A stretch of 64,000 nucleotides of DNA from a virus. Where the stretch lies: positions 162,481 through 226,480 of IMG/VR virus record IMGVR_UViG_3300046323_000587, one strand, 5' to 3'. Below, piece by piece: positions 36,026 through 45,715 of the stretch. Position 1 is the first letter of the stretch; every line of letters starts with the position of its first letter. The translations under genes and the position numbers were made by a program. A model generated the notes under the pieces. The model was not told the origin of the DNA, ran no database searches, and was given only the letters and a program-made list of their open reading frames with translations.

Positions 36026-36409
36026 TTATATAATTCTCCAATTACTATTATTACTTATTACATCTAACCATTCTTCAGATTGTAAGTCAATATAAAAAGG
36101 ATTTGTTATAATATTATTTCCTATTGTTTGAGAAGAGATTGTGTGGATTCTAATAATCCCATTACTACAATTTATAATTCTAAAACACTTTCCTGCCATA
36201 CCAATAGCTGAAGGTAAAGTTTGTATAGTATTAGCTGTAATTACTTCTATATTTTTGTCATTTATTGTTGCAGTATAAGAAGTATTTTTTATTGTATAAG
36301 GTTCATAATCTACATATTTTTTAGTTGCAGCTGACTGTAATAGAATAGGGTTTAATAAATTGATTACACCTTCTTGATTTTCAAAATCTAATATTAATTT
36401 ATTTTTCAT
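36026..36409 (-). CDS. Small fibre-block protein
   Basis: 127 residues. It starts MKNKLILDFENQEGVINLLN and has ATKKYVDYEPYTIKNTSYTA, the (K)xYVD motif of phage fibre heads. The remainder (GKCFRIINCSNGIIRIHT, then EEWLDVISNNSNWRII) matches the small beta-domain found at phage tail-fibre C-termini. It is separated from the next fibre gene by a terminator-like hairpin. Confidence 0.65.
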   Translation of the reverse strand: MKNKLILDFENQEGVINLLNPILLQSAATKKYVDYEPYTIKNTSYTATINDKNIEVITANTIQTLPSAIGMAGKCFRIINCSNGIIRIHTISSQTIGNNIITNPFYIDLQSEEWLDVISNNSNWRII

Positions 36410-36421
36410 ACATATTAAAAT

Positions 36422-36466
36422 AAAAAAACCTATAAATAACTAAAATAATTAAATATAGGTTTTTAG
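36422..36466 (-). terminator. Terminator-like hairpin in the fibre block
   Basis: AAACCTATA-type stem of about nine pairs with a loop of roughly 24 bases, followed on the minus strand by TTTTTTTATT. It lies after the 36497-37165 fibre gene. Confidence 0.7.
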
Positions 36467-36496
36467 TTTTAAACTATTTTTTAATTAAATTTTAAA

Positions 36497-37165
36497 TTAA
36501 GAAATTATTACATTTCCAGAAAAAGCAGATAAAGAAGTTAATGTTACTTGTGTAGTTGAAGTACAAACAACTTCTACTTTAACTAATACATCTGTTGCAT
36601 CATAAACTTCTACGACTACAAATTTTCTACTAAGGTTGTGAGTGATTACTAAACCAACTGAAGCTACAAAAGTTACAGCTTGTGTATATCTAGATATACC
36701 AGTAGTATTAGTAACATATTGAGACAATAAGTTAGGAGTAATAATATCAGTTGTATTTAACAATGCAGCAGTTGGAGTAGCTACATCACCAACAGAAGCT
36801 AATCTAGCTATTCCTGCAACTGTTGTAGTAGCTTGGTCTACATTAGATTGAACCACAAAGAAGTCAGCTGCTAATGTTGCACCAGAGATTTTAGCAAACA
36901 AAACATCTCCTATTTTTACTTGTGTAATAGGAGTTAAGCCTGTAATATTTCCAGCAACTGAAACTAACCAATAATCTCCTTTATCAATTGCAGATGCAAT
37001 ACCTGTACCAGTTGTTGGTAATAATCCAGCAGAAGCATCGTGAGAACCTGCAAAAGCTCCAACTCCTGTAATTAAAGTGTCTACATATTGTTTATCAACT
37101 AAAGTTCTGTTTGTAAATGAACCACTATAATCTGCGCCGTATTCTTGTAATGTGTAATTTTTCAT
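36497..37165 (-). CDS. Tail fibre protein, YVD-type head domain
   Basis: 222 residues. NRTLVDKQYVDTLITGVGAF, then GDYWLVSVAGNITGL and VKIGDVLFAKISG form a module also present in the 512-residue fibre (NKRYVDLVAAGALVPKG, VGNFYVVSVAGTTTL, WNVGDMLFFANGVW). The C-terminus LVITHNLSRKFVVVEVYDAT is a common fibre-tip strand pattern, shared with the neighbouring 271-residue protein (IPYLITHNLNSLNIIITY). A paralogous fibre set is implied. Confidence 0.72.
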   Translation of the reverse strand: MKNYTLQEYGADYSGSFTNRTLVDKQYVDTLITGVGAFAGSHDASAGLLPTTGTGIASAIDKGDYWLVSVAGNITGLTPITQVKIGDVLFAKISGATLAADFFVVQSNVDQATTTVAGIARLASVGDVATPTAALLNTTDIITPNLLSQYVTNTTGISRYTQAVTFVASVGLVITHNLSRKFVVVEVYDATDVLVKVEVVCTSTTQVTLTSLSAFSGNVIIS

Positions 37166-37202
37166 ATTTTAAATTGTTATAAAAGGTAAAAAATTATTGT
37201 TT

Positions 37203-38018
37203 TTATTTAAGGATAACTAATAAATTATTTAATGAAGTAAAACTTGTAATGGTAACAGTATTTAATGTTACAGCACTTGTTCCTAATTCTATTATTTCAG
37301 TATTATATATATAAGTAATAATAATATTAAGACTATTTAAATTATGTGTTATAAGATAAGGTATGTTAGAAACAATATTTATAGTTTGTGTGTAACTTGA
37401 ACTTGATAATAAATCTGATAATAAAGCTATTGTACCAGATTTATTTGGTAATAGAATAGTGTTGTTTGAAGTATTATTTGTGAGAGCAGAAAGATTTGTA
37501 GAAAATATAGTTCCATTATTAAATTCTATTTTATTTGAATGAAGTTTTGTATATACACTAGAAATATTGTTTATGATATTAATAGAATTTCCTGTAACAA
37601 TTGTATGATAATTTATATTAGTCAATAAATCTACTTCTTGAAATATTAAAGTAGCTAAATTATTCATTAAATCGCCATTTTTGTCTACAAACACAGAACC
37701 ACCAGAACTATCATAAATAGTTACCCAACCTGTTGTAGAATTATGTTGAAAAGCTTGTGTATCTGTATTATATATTAAAAGAGATTCAATATTTGGCAAT
37801 AAATTTCTTTGAGCTGTTGTAAGTCTTGGTAGTAATACTCCATTATTAATTCCTCCAATATCTAAAGTAGCTTGTGGAGTGTTATTATTTATCCCTAATC
37901 TTTTATTAATTTCATCATATACAAAAAGTGTATCAAAAGTTTGAGTTTGAGTATTACTGCCAAAAGGTATTGTTTGTTGTGGCTGTTCTATTTGTTTACC
38001 CCTAAAAAAATTTGCCAT
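37203..38018 (-). CDS. Tail fibre protein with GKQIxQ head and PRxTTAQRN motif
   Basis: 271 residues. The N-terminus ANFFRGKQIEQPQQTIPFG is paralogous to IKGKQINQTSKTVAFG in the 512-residue protein. NNTPQATLDIGGINNG and VLLPRLTTAQRNLLPNIESL are typical of Bacteroidota phage fibres and of host surface proteins. The C-terminal ITHNL strand module matches the neighbouring gene. Probably forms a trimeric side fibre or its anchor. Confidence 0.72.
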   Translation of the reverse strand: MANFFRGKQIEQPQQTIPFGSNTQTQTFDTLFVYDEINKRLGINNNTPQATLDIGGINNGVLLPRLTTAQRNLLPNIESLLIYNTDTQAFQHNSTTGWVTIYDSSGGSVFVDKNGDLMNNLATLIFQEVDLLTNINYHTIVTGNSINIINNISSVYTKLHSNKIEFNNGTIFSTNLSALTNNTSNNTILLPNKSGTIALLSDLLSSSSYTQTINIVSNIPYLITHNLNSLNIIITYIYNTEIIELGTSAVTLNTVTITSFTSLNNLLVILK

Positions 38019-38043
38019 TAGAGTAAATTAAATTAAATTATTG

Positions 38044-38619
38044 TTATTCTATTAAATGATCTTCTGGTTTTGGTTGAGTATTGATTATTTCAAGATATTG
38101 TGCAACAGAAATTACTTTATAGTCTTCATCAAAAAATAAAGCTTTTGTTTCATTTTTATCATACATTACACCAAAAGGATTAGAATGAATATAATATAAA
38201 TCAGTGAGAATATCTTTAAAAATAGTATTGTTATTTCTTTCGTAATATTCTTTCCAAGTTAGTTGTTTAAAAGCAATAGGAGTTTGTGTACCATCTTCAT
38301 TAGTTATCCAATCAGTTTCAATAGTATTATTTTTTAAATACTCTGGAACTGTTGAATTTAATTGAAAATCTTTTAGTTCAATAAAGAAAGGATATTCTTC
38401 AATCCAACCACCATCCAACATAACTTGTTTAAGAAAAGGTATTGTAATCTCATTTGCATCTGAACGATTATCAGACCATAAATATCTTTTACCATCAACA
38501 AATACAGAACCTGTATTAAATGATTCAGAAGATTGATTTAAAAAAGATACTAACATTAATGAGTTGTGATATTTAGATAAAGCTACATCAGTAGCAATAT
38601 AAATTTTAAATTTTGACAT
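38044..38619 (-). CDS. Hypothetical fibre-block protein
   Basis: 191 residues, aromatic and acidic. KFKIYIATDVALSKYHNSLM, KRYLWSDNRSDANEITIPFL and LTWKEYYERNNNTIF show no known motif. Adjacent fibres on both sides suggest an assembly chaperone or accessory component; this is position-based only. Confidence 0.6.
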   Translation of the reverse strand: MSKFKIYIATDVALSKYHNSLMLVSFLNQSSESFNTGSVFVDGKRYLWSDNRSDANEITIPFLKQVMLDGGWIEEYPFFIELKDFQLNSTVPEYLKNNTIETDWITNEDGTQTPIAFKQLTWKEYYERNNNTIFKDILTDLYYIHSNPFGVMYDKNETKALFFDEDYKVISVAQYLEIINTQPKPEDHLIE

Positions 38620-38658
38620 AATTTGTAATTAAAATATTTTAAATAATTATTAAATAAT

Positions 38659-41600
38659 TTATTTTTTAAGTTTAAATGTAGCTTTTCTTCTATTTGAAAT
38701 ATCTTGACTTGTATTAGCTTTGATTTTACTAGAACGATTAGATAATATTGTAGAATATGGTAAGTTGTTACTAGCTCCTCCTCCTGTAAACATATAATTT
38801 GCAGAATCTCTTGTTATGACTTCTGGTGCTTGATATTGCCTAAATAAAGTTTCTGCTTCATTGTGCCAAGTTTGATTATAGTTTGATTGAGTTTGTGGAT
38901 TTGTAGCCGTGATCGGTTTGTAAACTTGCAAAGTAGTCCCATTGTTTGTAATTGTTTTTGGATTTGTATTCCTATCATTCAACCCTCTCAAAAACAAAAC
39001 CCTATTTGCTATTTCTGCACTATAATCTGCTTCAGTTGTTGGCAAAGCGTAGCCTCCTGTTGTCCATAAAGCACGACCAACAAACATTCTAAAGTTAGAT
39101 ATATAGCCGTTCCAAAGAGTATTGGTCGCAAAATAACCACCCACTACAAGATTTGTATATGTAAAATTTGTAGAGCTTGTTTCAGTGCTTATTTGAACAT
39201 TGTTGAGATAAACTCTTAAAGTAGTCCCACTTCTTACAACTGCAAAATGTATCCATTGGTTTATTGGCGGAGTGTTGGTAATTATAGTCAAACCATTTCT
39301 ATACAAACCAACAACGGTACCCGCAAATCCTAAAGCTATTGATGGTTGTCCTGCGGTACTATCTAAACCACCAGCAACACTGCTCAATTGAAATATACCT
39401 CTATTACTAGTATCTTTTATATATACCCAACCATCAATAGTAAAATCATCTGTTCCTATATTAAAACTTGCATCAGACAAGGAAAGATTTTGAGTAGTTC
39501 CTCCATTGAAAAAAACACTTGCATCAAAACCTTGTATCAAATTACTATGCACTACATCTTGTCTATTTGCCCAAGCGGCAGGGAATGCAAAGTTGTTAAG
39601 TGTTCCTATATGCCCGCCTGCACGGCTAAATATTCTATCGCCTGCACCTTCTTGTAAAGGAAAGTCAAAAATAGTAGTACCATTTATAGACATAAAATGA
39701 GAAGCATAACGACCATTTAAGTATAAAGGGTCATTTGATTGCCCAATATTATTAAATCCACCCGTAAAAGCATTTGCATAAGCAACCGTAAGCATTGCAA
39801 TACCATTTATAGAATAAGTGATATCCCCTGCTTGTCTTTGTATTCTATATCTATACCAAACATTATCTTGTGGTGCAAAAATATTAGGTGTTCCAGTCAA
39901 TCCATTTACTCCATAAAGAAATCCTGTACCGTTGTTGTAGTATATTTTTATATCTCTGTATGATATTATGTTTTGAAATTGTGCAATAGTTGCAAGCATA
40001 AAATTTCCTTCAATAATGAAGTTGTCTGATGCTGCTATATCTACAGAAGGTAAAGTCACAAAATCATTAGTTCCATCAAAAGTCAAACAATTTGATTGTC
40101 TTAATTGTGCATTATACTTTGCACGGTTGCGATAAAATAATGGTCTTCCTAAAGCATCATCTATAGGATTATTTTCATTACGAGGTATTAAAAGACTTGT
40201 AATATCTACAAAAGTTATAGGTAAATTCAATGGATTATTTACAATGTTTTGAGTATAGATAGCAAGTTTACTAGGGTTTGTAGCTTCTAAATTCTGATAA
40301 TCTGCCCAAGTTGTAGGTGGCGTAAATACATTTGTTCCTATTGTTGTTGATCCTCCCTCTGTCCATACCGCCGAAGGAACAAAACAGATATTTTGCATAC
40401 GCCCATCAAAAGTGAACCCTACAGCATTAAGAATGTCAGTGCCTATATACATTACACTTGTAGGAATTACAGTATTTGCATAAGTAAAACGACCCCTAAA
40501 ATTACCGTTTACATACATTTTGCAACCGTCTGTTCCTGTGTTTTCTCTTACCCAAGCAATATGAAACCAAGTATTAGCTACGATATTATCAGCACCATTG
40601 TAAACATAACCTATATTTGGAATAAATAAAGTAATATTAGTTCCAGCTGTACCAAATTGAAATTGTGTTCCATTTCCTACATTGAAATAATTTGAAAGAA
40701 TTGCTTTCCCTGTGGCACTTGGTATATTGATCCAAGTATGAAAAGTAAAAGCCTGATGCTGTACTATTTGAGCATTTGCACCGTTCCCTAGATTGATACC
40801 ACTCGCATTTGTAAGACCATTAAATCTGACGATAGGAGTAAATCCAAATTGATTTTGCCAGTCAGCCCCAAAACCATCTGTTCTTTGTTGATGAAAAGTA
40901 GCTGGTACTATATTATTCAAAGTTAAGTTGGTATTGCCACCAAGTCCAAGTGTATTTATTCCAAGAGTTCCATCTCCCTCATCACATTTATAACCAAACA
41001 TTAGATTTGCAATATTTGGCAACTGTAAAATAGGTTTTGTACGATCTGACAAACGAATACAATCAGAAACAGACAAAGCAGTATTCCAAGCAAAAAGATT
41101 AGCAAGACTGCCTGAAAGATAAGGAGCTCCAAGTGCACCAAGTTCATTCATATTTACTCCTATACACAAAGGAGCTGTTGTAAGATACGATATATTGAAC
41201 CCTGAATTAAATCCCCCACTAGATGTACCAATCGTGACAGATACTTCTGTGCCATTTACCCAAGCCCTACAATCTGATGCTGTCGCAGTTATATTCGACC
41301 ATCTAGCAACAATTCTGTTTAGTTCAGTAGCTAAATTTGCAACGGGTAAATTAAAACCTACCCAATTTACTCCGTTATCAAAATACAGCTGCATTGTATC
41401 AACAGAAACATAACGAAAAAAATAGCTTTTATATCCACCAAAAGCGCTAGCTTTATTGAAAACAATGCCACCTGCTCCTATAAGTTGCAAATCACAAATC
41501 ATTGAAAATTGATTTGTAGCTGTTTCAAAAGTTGTGCTTGTTCCTGATACTGCATAATCAGTCGATCCATTGAAAAGATAAGACCTTCCTTGTTGTACTG

Positions 41601-41736
41601 GACGTTGTTCTTGCCCCATTCTATCTACTACTTCAGGAATACCTAAGTTATTTGCAAATCCTGAACTACCTTCAAATATGTTCTGAATTGTATTAAGACT
41701 TGTATCTGTATTTTTATTTCTTTTTCTTAATATCAT
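38659..41736 (-). CDS. Giant adhesin-like tail fibre with four LamG/concanavalin-like domains
   Basis: 1025 residues. Four jelly-roll domains are visible at roughly 50-240 (RSYLFNGSTDYAVSG), 300-480 (PIVRFNGLTNASG, FTFHTWINIPSATG), 545-710 (NCLTFDGTNDFVTLP) and 735-930 (FTIDGWVYIKDTSNRG, WIHFAVVRSGTTLRVYLN). The N-terminus SSGFANNLGIPEVVDRMGQE and the Lys/Arg-rich C-terminus flank them. Glycan-binding receptor recognition is the likely role. The DNA is less AT-rich than the adjoining fibre genes and its antisense frames stay open unusually long, which suggests a separate history (horizontal acquisition of the domain array). Confidence 0.78.
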   Translation of the reverse strand: MILRKRNKNTDTSLNTIQNIFEGSSGFANNLGIPEVVDRMGQEQRPVQQGRSYLFNGSTDYAVSGTSTTFETATNQFSMICDLQLIGAGGIVFNKASAFGGYKSYFFRYVSVDTMQLYFDNGVNWVGFNLPVANLATELNRIVARWSNITATASDCRAWVNGTEVSVTIGTSSGGFNSGFNISYLTTAPLCIGVNMNELGALGAPYLSGSLANLFAWNTALSVSDCIRLSDRTKPILQLPNIANLMFGYKCDEGDGTLGINTLGLGGNTNLTLNNIVPATFHQQRTDGFGADWQNQFGFTPIVRFNGLTNASGINLGNGANAQIVQHQAFTFHTWINIPSATGKAILSNYFNVGNGTQFQFGTAGTNITLFIPNIGYVYNGADNIVANTWFHIAWVRENTGTDGCKMYVNGNFRGRFTYANTVIPTSVMYIGTDILNAVGFTFDGRMQNICFVPSAVWTEGGSTTIGTNVFTPPTTWADYQNLEATNPSKLAIYTQNIVNNPLNLPITFVDITSLLIPRNENNPIDDALGRPLFYRNRAKYNAQLRQSNCLTFDGTNDFVTLPSVDIAASDNFIIEGNFMLATIAQFQNIISYRDIKIYYNNGTGFLYGVNGLTGTPNIFAPQDNVWYRYRIQRQAGDITYSINGIAMLTVAYANAFTGGFNNIGQSNDPLYLNGRYASHFMSINGTTIFDFPLQEGAGDRIFSRAGGHIGTLNNFAFPAAWANRQDVVHSNLIQGFDASVFFNGGTTQNLSLSDASFNIGTDDFTIDGWVYIKDTSNRGIFQLSSVAGGLDSTAGQPSIALGFAGTVVGLYRNGLTIITNTPPINQWIHFAVVRSGTTLRVYLNNVQISTETSSTNFTYTNLVVGGYFATNTLWNGYISNFRMFVGRALWTTGGYALPTTEADYSAEIANRVLFLRGLNDRNTNPKTITNNGTTLQVYKPITATNPQTQSNYNQTWHNEAETLFRQYQAPEVITRDSANYMFTGGGASNNLPYSTILSNRSSKIKANTSQDISNRRKATFKLKK

Positions 41737-41797
41737 AATTTACATTTATAATTCGATTATTGACTACTTAATTACTAATAAAATATTAAAATCATAA

Positions 41798-43336
41798 TTA
41801 AGCATAATTAGGTATTGGTATAAATTGATAGTAAGCTCCTCTAATAGGATCAGCTGTTTTATAATCTACTTCAAGTGTAAATCTAGTATTAGGTAAAGAA
41901 GCTGTAAAAGTATTACCTCCTGCGTCAGGTGATATTGAACCTGGTGGGAATGTAATTGTTCTAGCTGTTGTTGCGTGATCTATAACCATAATTTGATAGC
42001 TTCCAGGAGCTGTTGGATTGTTCAGTGTAAGTGTAACATTACCTGTTGAAGTTCTAAGATCAAGAATAACATAATCACCAAGAGTCCAATCAATAGTAGC
42101 GGTAGTACCTCCAACAGTAAGGATTTGTTGAGCACCAGAAGAGTTCATTAAATTAAAGATACTTGTTTTAGCGTGAGTTAATGCAGAAGCATCCCAAAAT
42201 TCAATTTGATCTAAAGATCTATCAATAGTATTTTGTGTAGGTCTATTGTTGATATTAGATGTACTAGGATTGAGTAATTTTTCTGTAAGAGTACCTGCAT
42301 TAGATTCAGCTTGAGTTGCATAGTTAATAGCATTATCTATTTTATTCCAAACTCCATTAGCAAAAAATAACATGTCTCCTACATTCCAAGCAGCTATACC
42401 ATCTAAAGTAGTTGTACCTGCAACACTTACAACATAAAAATTTCCAACTGTACCTGTACTTGATACTAATGCGGTATTAGCAGGAAAAGTTAAATTTGTA
42501 GTAGCATTCCAAGTACCTTTGGGAACTAAAGCTCCAGCTGCAACTAAGTCTACATATCTTTTATTAGGAATAGCATTATTATTTGTAATAAGTACTTCAT
42601 AATTAGTTGTATTACTTGATAATGTACCATCATTTTCAATAGTAAATCTGTTGAGTCCGTTTGTAGTAAAATCTATTTGATTTGGTATTACATCAATAGC
42701 TGAACCATTGACCAAAATTCGATCTCCTGAATTTAATTGAGCTTGACCTGAAGTAATAAGTAATTGAGAACCTGTTGTTGCAGGTATAGGAAATGTAGTT
42801 ACATTTTGACTATCTATTGTATAACTTGAATTATCAAGAATTGTAGTTACTGAAGTTGAAACTGGTCCAACAGTATTAATAAATTGATTTGTTATTTGTC
42901 CTGTTGTACCTTGCACAATTAAATCAAATGTTGTTTGATCGATAGTAGTATTTTGAACTAATGGGCCACCTAATTGAGTTACACCAGCAGTTGTAGTCAA
43001 AGCATTATTAAATATTCCTGAACCTATTGCAGTCCAAGTAAGACCGTTCCAAAATTCAAATTGAGGAGTTGTAGCATCTGTATTAAAAATTAACATAGAA
43101 ATCACTCTATCCCCTAATAATATTGCATTTCTTTGAGCAGTGCTCATTCTTGGTATTAACATACCTCTTGTTGTAGATGTAATATCAACTGCTCCTTGTG
43201 GAGTATTAATGCCTACACCTAAAAATTTATTTGTTAAATCAAATGTAAATAAAGTATCTTCAGATAAACTATTACTAGAATCTCCAAAAGCTACTGTTTT
43301 ACTTGTTTGATTTATTTGCTTACCTTTTATGTCCAT
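41798..43336 (-). CDS. Tail fibre protein with Bacteroidota-type head motifs
   Basis: 512 residues. MDIKGKQINQTSKTVAFG, DLTNKFLGVGINTPQGAVDI and GMLIPRMSTAQRNAILLGDR define the head shared with the 271-residue fibre. A middle YVD module (NKRYVDLVAAGALVPKG, VGDMLFFANGVWNKID) is shared with the 222-residue fibre. The C-terminal 100 residues (GSYQIMVIDHATTARTITFP) are a typical fibre beta-domain. It appears to be the composite ancestor or longest form of the paralogous fibres. Confidence 0.75.
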   Translation of the reverse strand: MDIKGKQINQTSKTVAFGDSSNSLSEDTLFTFDLTNKFLGVGINTPQGAVDITSTTRGMLIPRMSTAQRNAILLGDRVISMLIFNTDATTPQFEFWNGLTWTAIGSGIFNNALTTTAGVTQLGGPLVQNTTIDQTTFDLIVQGTTGQITNQFINTVGPVSTSVTTILDNSSYTIDSQNVTTFPIPATTGSQLLITSGQAQLNSGDRILVNGSAIDVIPNQIDFTTNGLNRFTIENDGTLSSNTTNYEVLITNNNAIPNKRYVDLVAAGALVPKGTWNATTNLTFPANTALVSSTGTVGNFYVVSVAGTTTLDGIAAWNVGDMLFFANGVWNKIDNAINYATQAESNAGTLTEKLLNPSTSNINNRPTQNTIDRSLDQIEFWDASALTHAKTSIFNLMNSSGAQQILTVGGTTATIDWTLGDYVILDLRTSTGNVTLTLNNPTAPGSYQIMVIDHATTARTITFPPGSISPDAGGNTFTASLPNTRFTLEVDYKTADPIRGAYYQFIPIPNYA

Positions 43337-43394
43337 TTATTTTTTAATTTTTGCATTAAAATACTTAGTTAAATTCAAACTTTTTAAATAAGAT

Positions 43395-43427
43395 AGGTTT
43401 ATACAAATATTAAAATGTATAAACCTT
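43395..43427 (-). terminator. Hairpin between fibre genes
   Basis: A perfect 11-pair stem (43395-43405 with 43416-43426) and a ten-base loop. The following minus-strand stretch is A/T-rich without a clean T run, so it may be a processing hairpin or a weak terminator. Confidence 0.55.
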
Positions 43428-43446
43428 CAATAAATAATTAAAAAGA

Positions 43447-44190
43447 TTAAGCAAAAGAATAATAAGTTACTTTAACATCATCAGTAGCAGCAATATTAAA
43501 AGCTAAGGCAATTGGGTCTACTGTTGCAACACCACCAGAAGTAGTAATAATACCTGTTGGATTTACACCTAATACAACAGAGGAGTTAGCTGGACTTCCT
43601 GCAAATACAGATTGACCGTTGATAACATAAATTACTGGAGAAGACGTTATTACAGGTCTAGTGATTGTAGATAAAGTATTGACACCAGGAGTGACTACTT
43701 CCCAATATTGTTTACCATTACCGCCATTTGGATCTTGATTGATATTAGTAGCAGTTGTAGCAAGTAAACTATCTGTTGGATAAGTCCACAAACTAAAACG
43801 ATATGGGAATTCAATATCAATGTTTGTAGTAGCAGCAAAAGTGTAAGCAGTATCTACACCAGCTATTTGAGAGAAATAATTGATTGTATAAGTGCCAGCT
43901 AATTGAGTTAATCTACCAAATATTTCATTACCAGTTGCATCAATTAATTTTTTTCTTGTAACTGCATCAAAAATTTCACAATGATTATTACCAGATGTAA
44001 TAAAACCTACTACATTGTCAGCAGTAGATTCTACAAGTGTAGCAAATACACCAGCATAACCTGTAATACCAATTGCAGTAGAAATAGCAGCTGTTACGTT
44101 AGCTGTTGCAGCAGCAGTTGAAGGAAAATTATTTGTTCTTACTTTACCAGCAAGAATACGATCAATTTGTTTGGATTGAAAACGGTTCAT
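43447..44190 (-). CDS. Fibre-block structural protein
   Basis: 247 residues. It starts MNRFQSKQIDRILAGKVRTN, a variant of the (F)xxKQI head motif of the neighbouring fibres, and continues Ala/Thr/Ile-rich beta structure (TAAISTAIGITGYAGVFATL) to a C-terminal DDVKVTYYSFA. Tail fibre or tail-tip component by context. Confidence 0.65.
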   Translation of the reverse strand: MNRFQSKQIDRILAGKVRTNNFPSTAAATANVTAAISTAIGITGYAGVFATLVESTADNVVGFITSGNNHCEIFDAVTRKKLIDATGNEIFGRLTQLAGTYTINYFSQIAGVDTAYTFAATTNIDIEFPYRFSLWTYPTDSLLATTATNINQDPNGGNGKQYWEVVTPGVNTLSTITRPVITSSPVIYVINGQSVFAGSPANSSVVLGVNPTGIITTSGGVATVDPIALAFNIAATDDVKVTYYSFA

Positions 44191-44250
44191 ATTTTAAATT
44201 GTTTTATTGGATTATTTATTGGTTAAATATTTTAATTGTTGAAAAGACTA

Positions 44251-44769
44251 TTAATAGTAATAAATTTCTATTGTATCAAGTCCGTCTAAAGGAGCTCCTA
44301 AATACAAATCATTGTATAATACACTTGTAGGTGTCATTGAATATCCAGTTCCTTGTGCTATTTTTTGTCCATTTATAAATAACTTACTTACACTAAAAAA
44401 TAAAGGATTTGCATTTACAGTTAAAGGAAATGTTATTACATTAGCTATAGGTGCAACATAAGGTAGAGTTTGAAATAATTCTATTGAAGCAGCTGTTACA
44501 TTTATCCATTGTGCTCCATCATAAATAAGAGTTTCTCCAATAGAAGGTATAGTAATTGTAACATCTGTTAAATCATCTAAACCAATAGGAGCTGGAATCG
44601 CAGCAATAGCAGCTGATAATTGTGCTACTGTGGCTTTAAATTGCATTTCAGCTCCATTGATATGATTGACACTGAAAACAAGTTGATGTTCTGGTAAAAT
44701 TACAAAACTATTTGAAACGTCTTGTAAATCATTAATTAATGAAAAAAGGGATTGTCTAACGTCTGACAT
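44251..44769 (-). CDS. Tail structural protein with a fibre-type DLTDV motif
   Basis: 172 residues. GLDDLTDVTITIPSIGETLI followed by YDGAQWINV matches a common phage fibre motif (LxDVxI, then GExLxYDG-x-W-x-N). It ends LDGLDTIEIYYY. A helical N-terminus (SDVRQSLFSLINDLQDVSNS) may be a trimerisation or attachment segment. First of the fibre genes to be transcribed. Confidence 0.65.
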   Translation of the reverse strand: MSDVRQSLFSLINDLQDVSNSFVILPEHQLVFSVNHINGAEMQFKATVAQLSAAIAAIPAPIGLDDLTDVTITIPSIGETLIYDGAQWINVTAASIELFQTLPYVAPIANVITFPLTVNANPLFFSVSKLFINGQKIAQGTGYSMTPTSVLYNDLYLGAPLDGLDTIEIYYY

Positions 44770-44820
44770 TATTTTATTTATTATTTTCTAATTTTTATAT
44801 TAGATAAACTTGATAATTCA

Positions 44821-45627
44821 TTACAACTTACATATAATATCAAGTTCTCTAACTATTTTATAATTCTTTGCATCAATATCAATTTCAGCACCAGCAAAGT
44901 ATCCAATATAAACAATATCTCCTAGATTATATTGCATTGGAATTAAAGTACCTGATTCAATTCCATACATACCTTGACCAATAGAAACAATTTGGCCTTT
45001 TTCGTATTTAACTTCATCTTGAATCAATCGTTCTCCTAAACGACCTGTTTTAATATGAGAATTTTGATAAATTACTCCTGATGTAGTTGTAGTGTAATCA
45101 ACACGATCTTCAATGATTCTTATTGCTACTTTATCATGACGACAAATTGGTAGTTTAGCATATTCTTGATATGATTTAGTAATGTAATTCCAACAACTAA
45201 AACTTTTACATATAAGTTCATTTATTGGGATATAAATTGTTTTTGTATTAGCATTGATTTTATAGACAATTTTAATATTTTCTGTTGTATCTTCATATAT
45301 AATAACTACAAAAGAATTTACACAAGAATATATATTACCAATAAAAGGAATAGTTGATTTAGGAAATAAATCTTTTTGCCAATCTAATAACTCTTCAAAA
45401 GACACTTGTTTTTTATTCTCAATCAACTCTTCATAAGTCAAAAATTCTACTTCTAATTTATCATCAAATCTATTTTTAACAATATCTTTTGAATCATTTA
45501 TTACAACATTATTAAATACATCATTAAGAGGTGCACGACTTTCAAATTTTACAATATCAGGATTATTTGCTAATTTAATATTTGCTAAAGAAGAATTTAA
45601 TATTTGCTTATTTTCTTTCATATTCAT
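44821..45627 (-). CDS. GroES-like co-chaperonin with long N-terminal extension
   Basis: 268 residues. The C-terminal 105 match the GroES/Cpn10 barrel: HDKVAIRIIEDRVDYTTTTS (mobile-loop region near 176-206), KGQIVSIGQGMYG, TLIPMQYNLGDIVYIGYFAG and AEIDIDAKNYKIVRELDIIC, corresponding to the family's GxVxxVG, GDxV, Y-x-G-x-E and EDI motifs. Ordinary GroES is about 95 residues; here about 160 extra residues of unknown function precede it. Phage GroES analogues (T4 gp31, RB49 CocO) adapt host GroEL for capsid folding, so a late structural-arm position makes sense. I infer capsid or fibre folding as its job. Confidence 0.8.
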   Translation of the reverse strand: MNMKENKQILNSSLANIKLANNPDIVKFESRAPLNDVFNNVVINDSKDIVKNRFDDKLEVEFLTYEELIENKKQVSFEELLDWQKDLFPKSTIPFIGNIYSCVNSFVVIIYEDTTENIKIVYKINANTKTIYIPINELICKSFSCWNYITKSYQEYAKLPICRHDKVAIRIIEDRVDYTTTTSGVIYQNSHIKTGRLGERLIQDEVKYEKGQIVSIGQGMYGIESGTLIPMQYNLGDIVYIGYFAGAEIDIDAKNYKIVRELDIICKL

Positions 45628-45715
45628 TGTTATTTAATATTTAATATTTGTTATTCATTATCTATTATTTGTTAATCACTCATTAACTTATTGTTTATTT
45701 CTGAGTGTGATTGTA

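Noticed and set aside
38887-41413. Several plus-strand open frames opposite the four-LamG fibre
   Set aside because: They lack plausible products or leaders and arise because the minus-strand gene has a richer base composition; treated as shadows.
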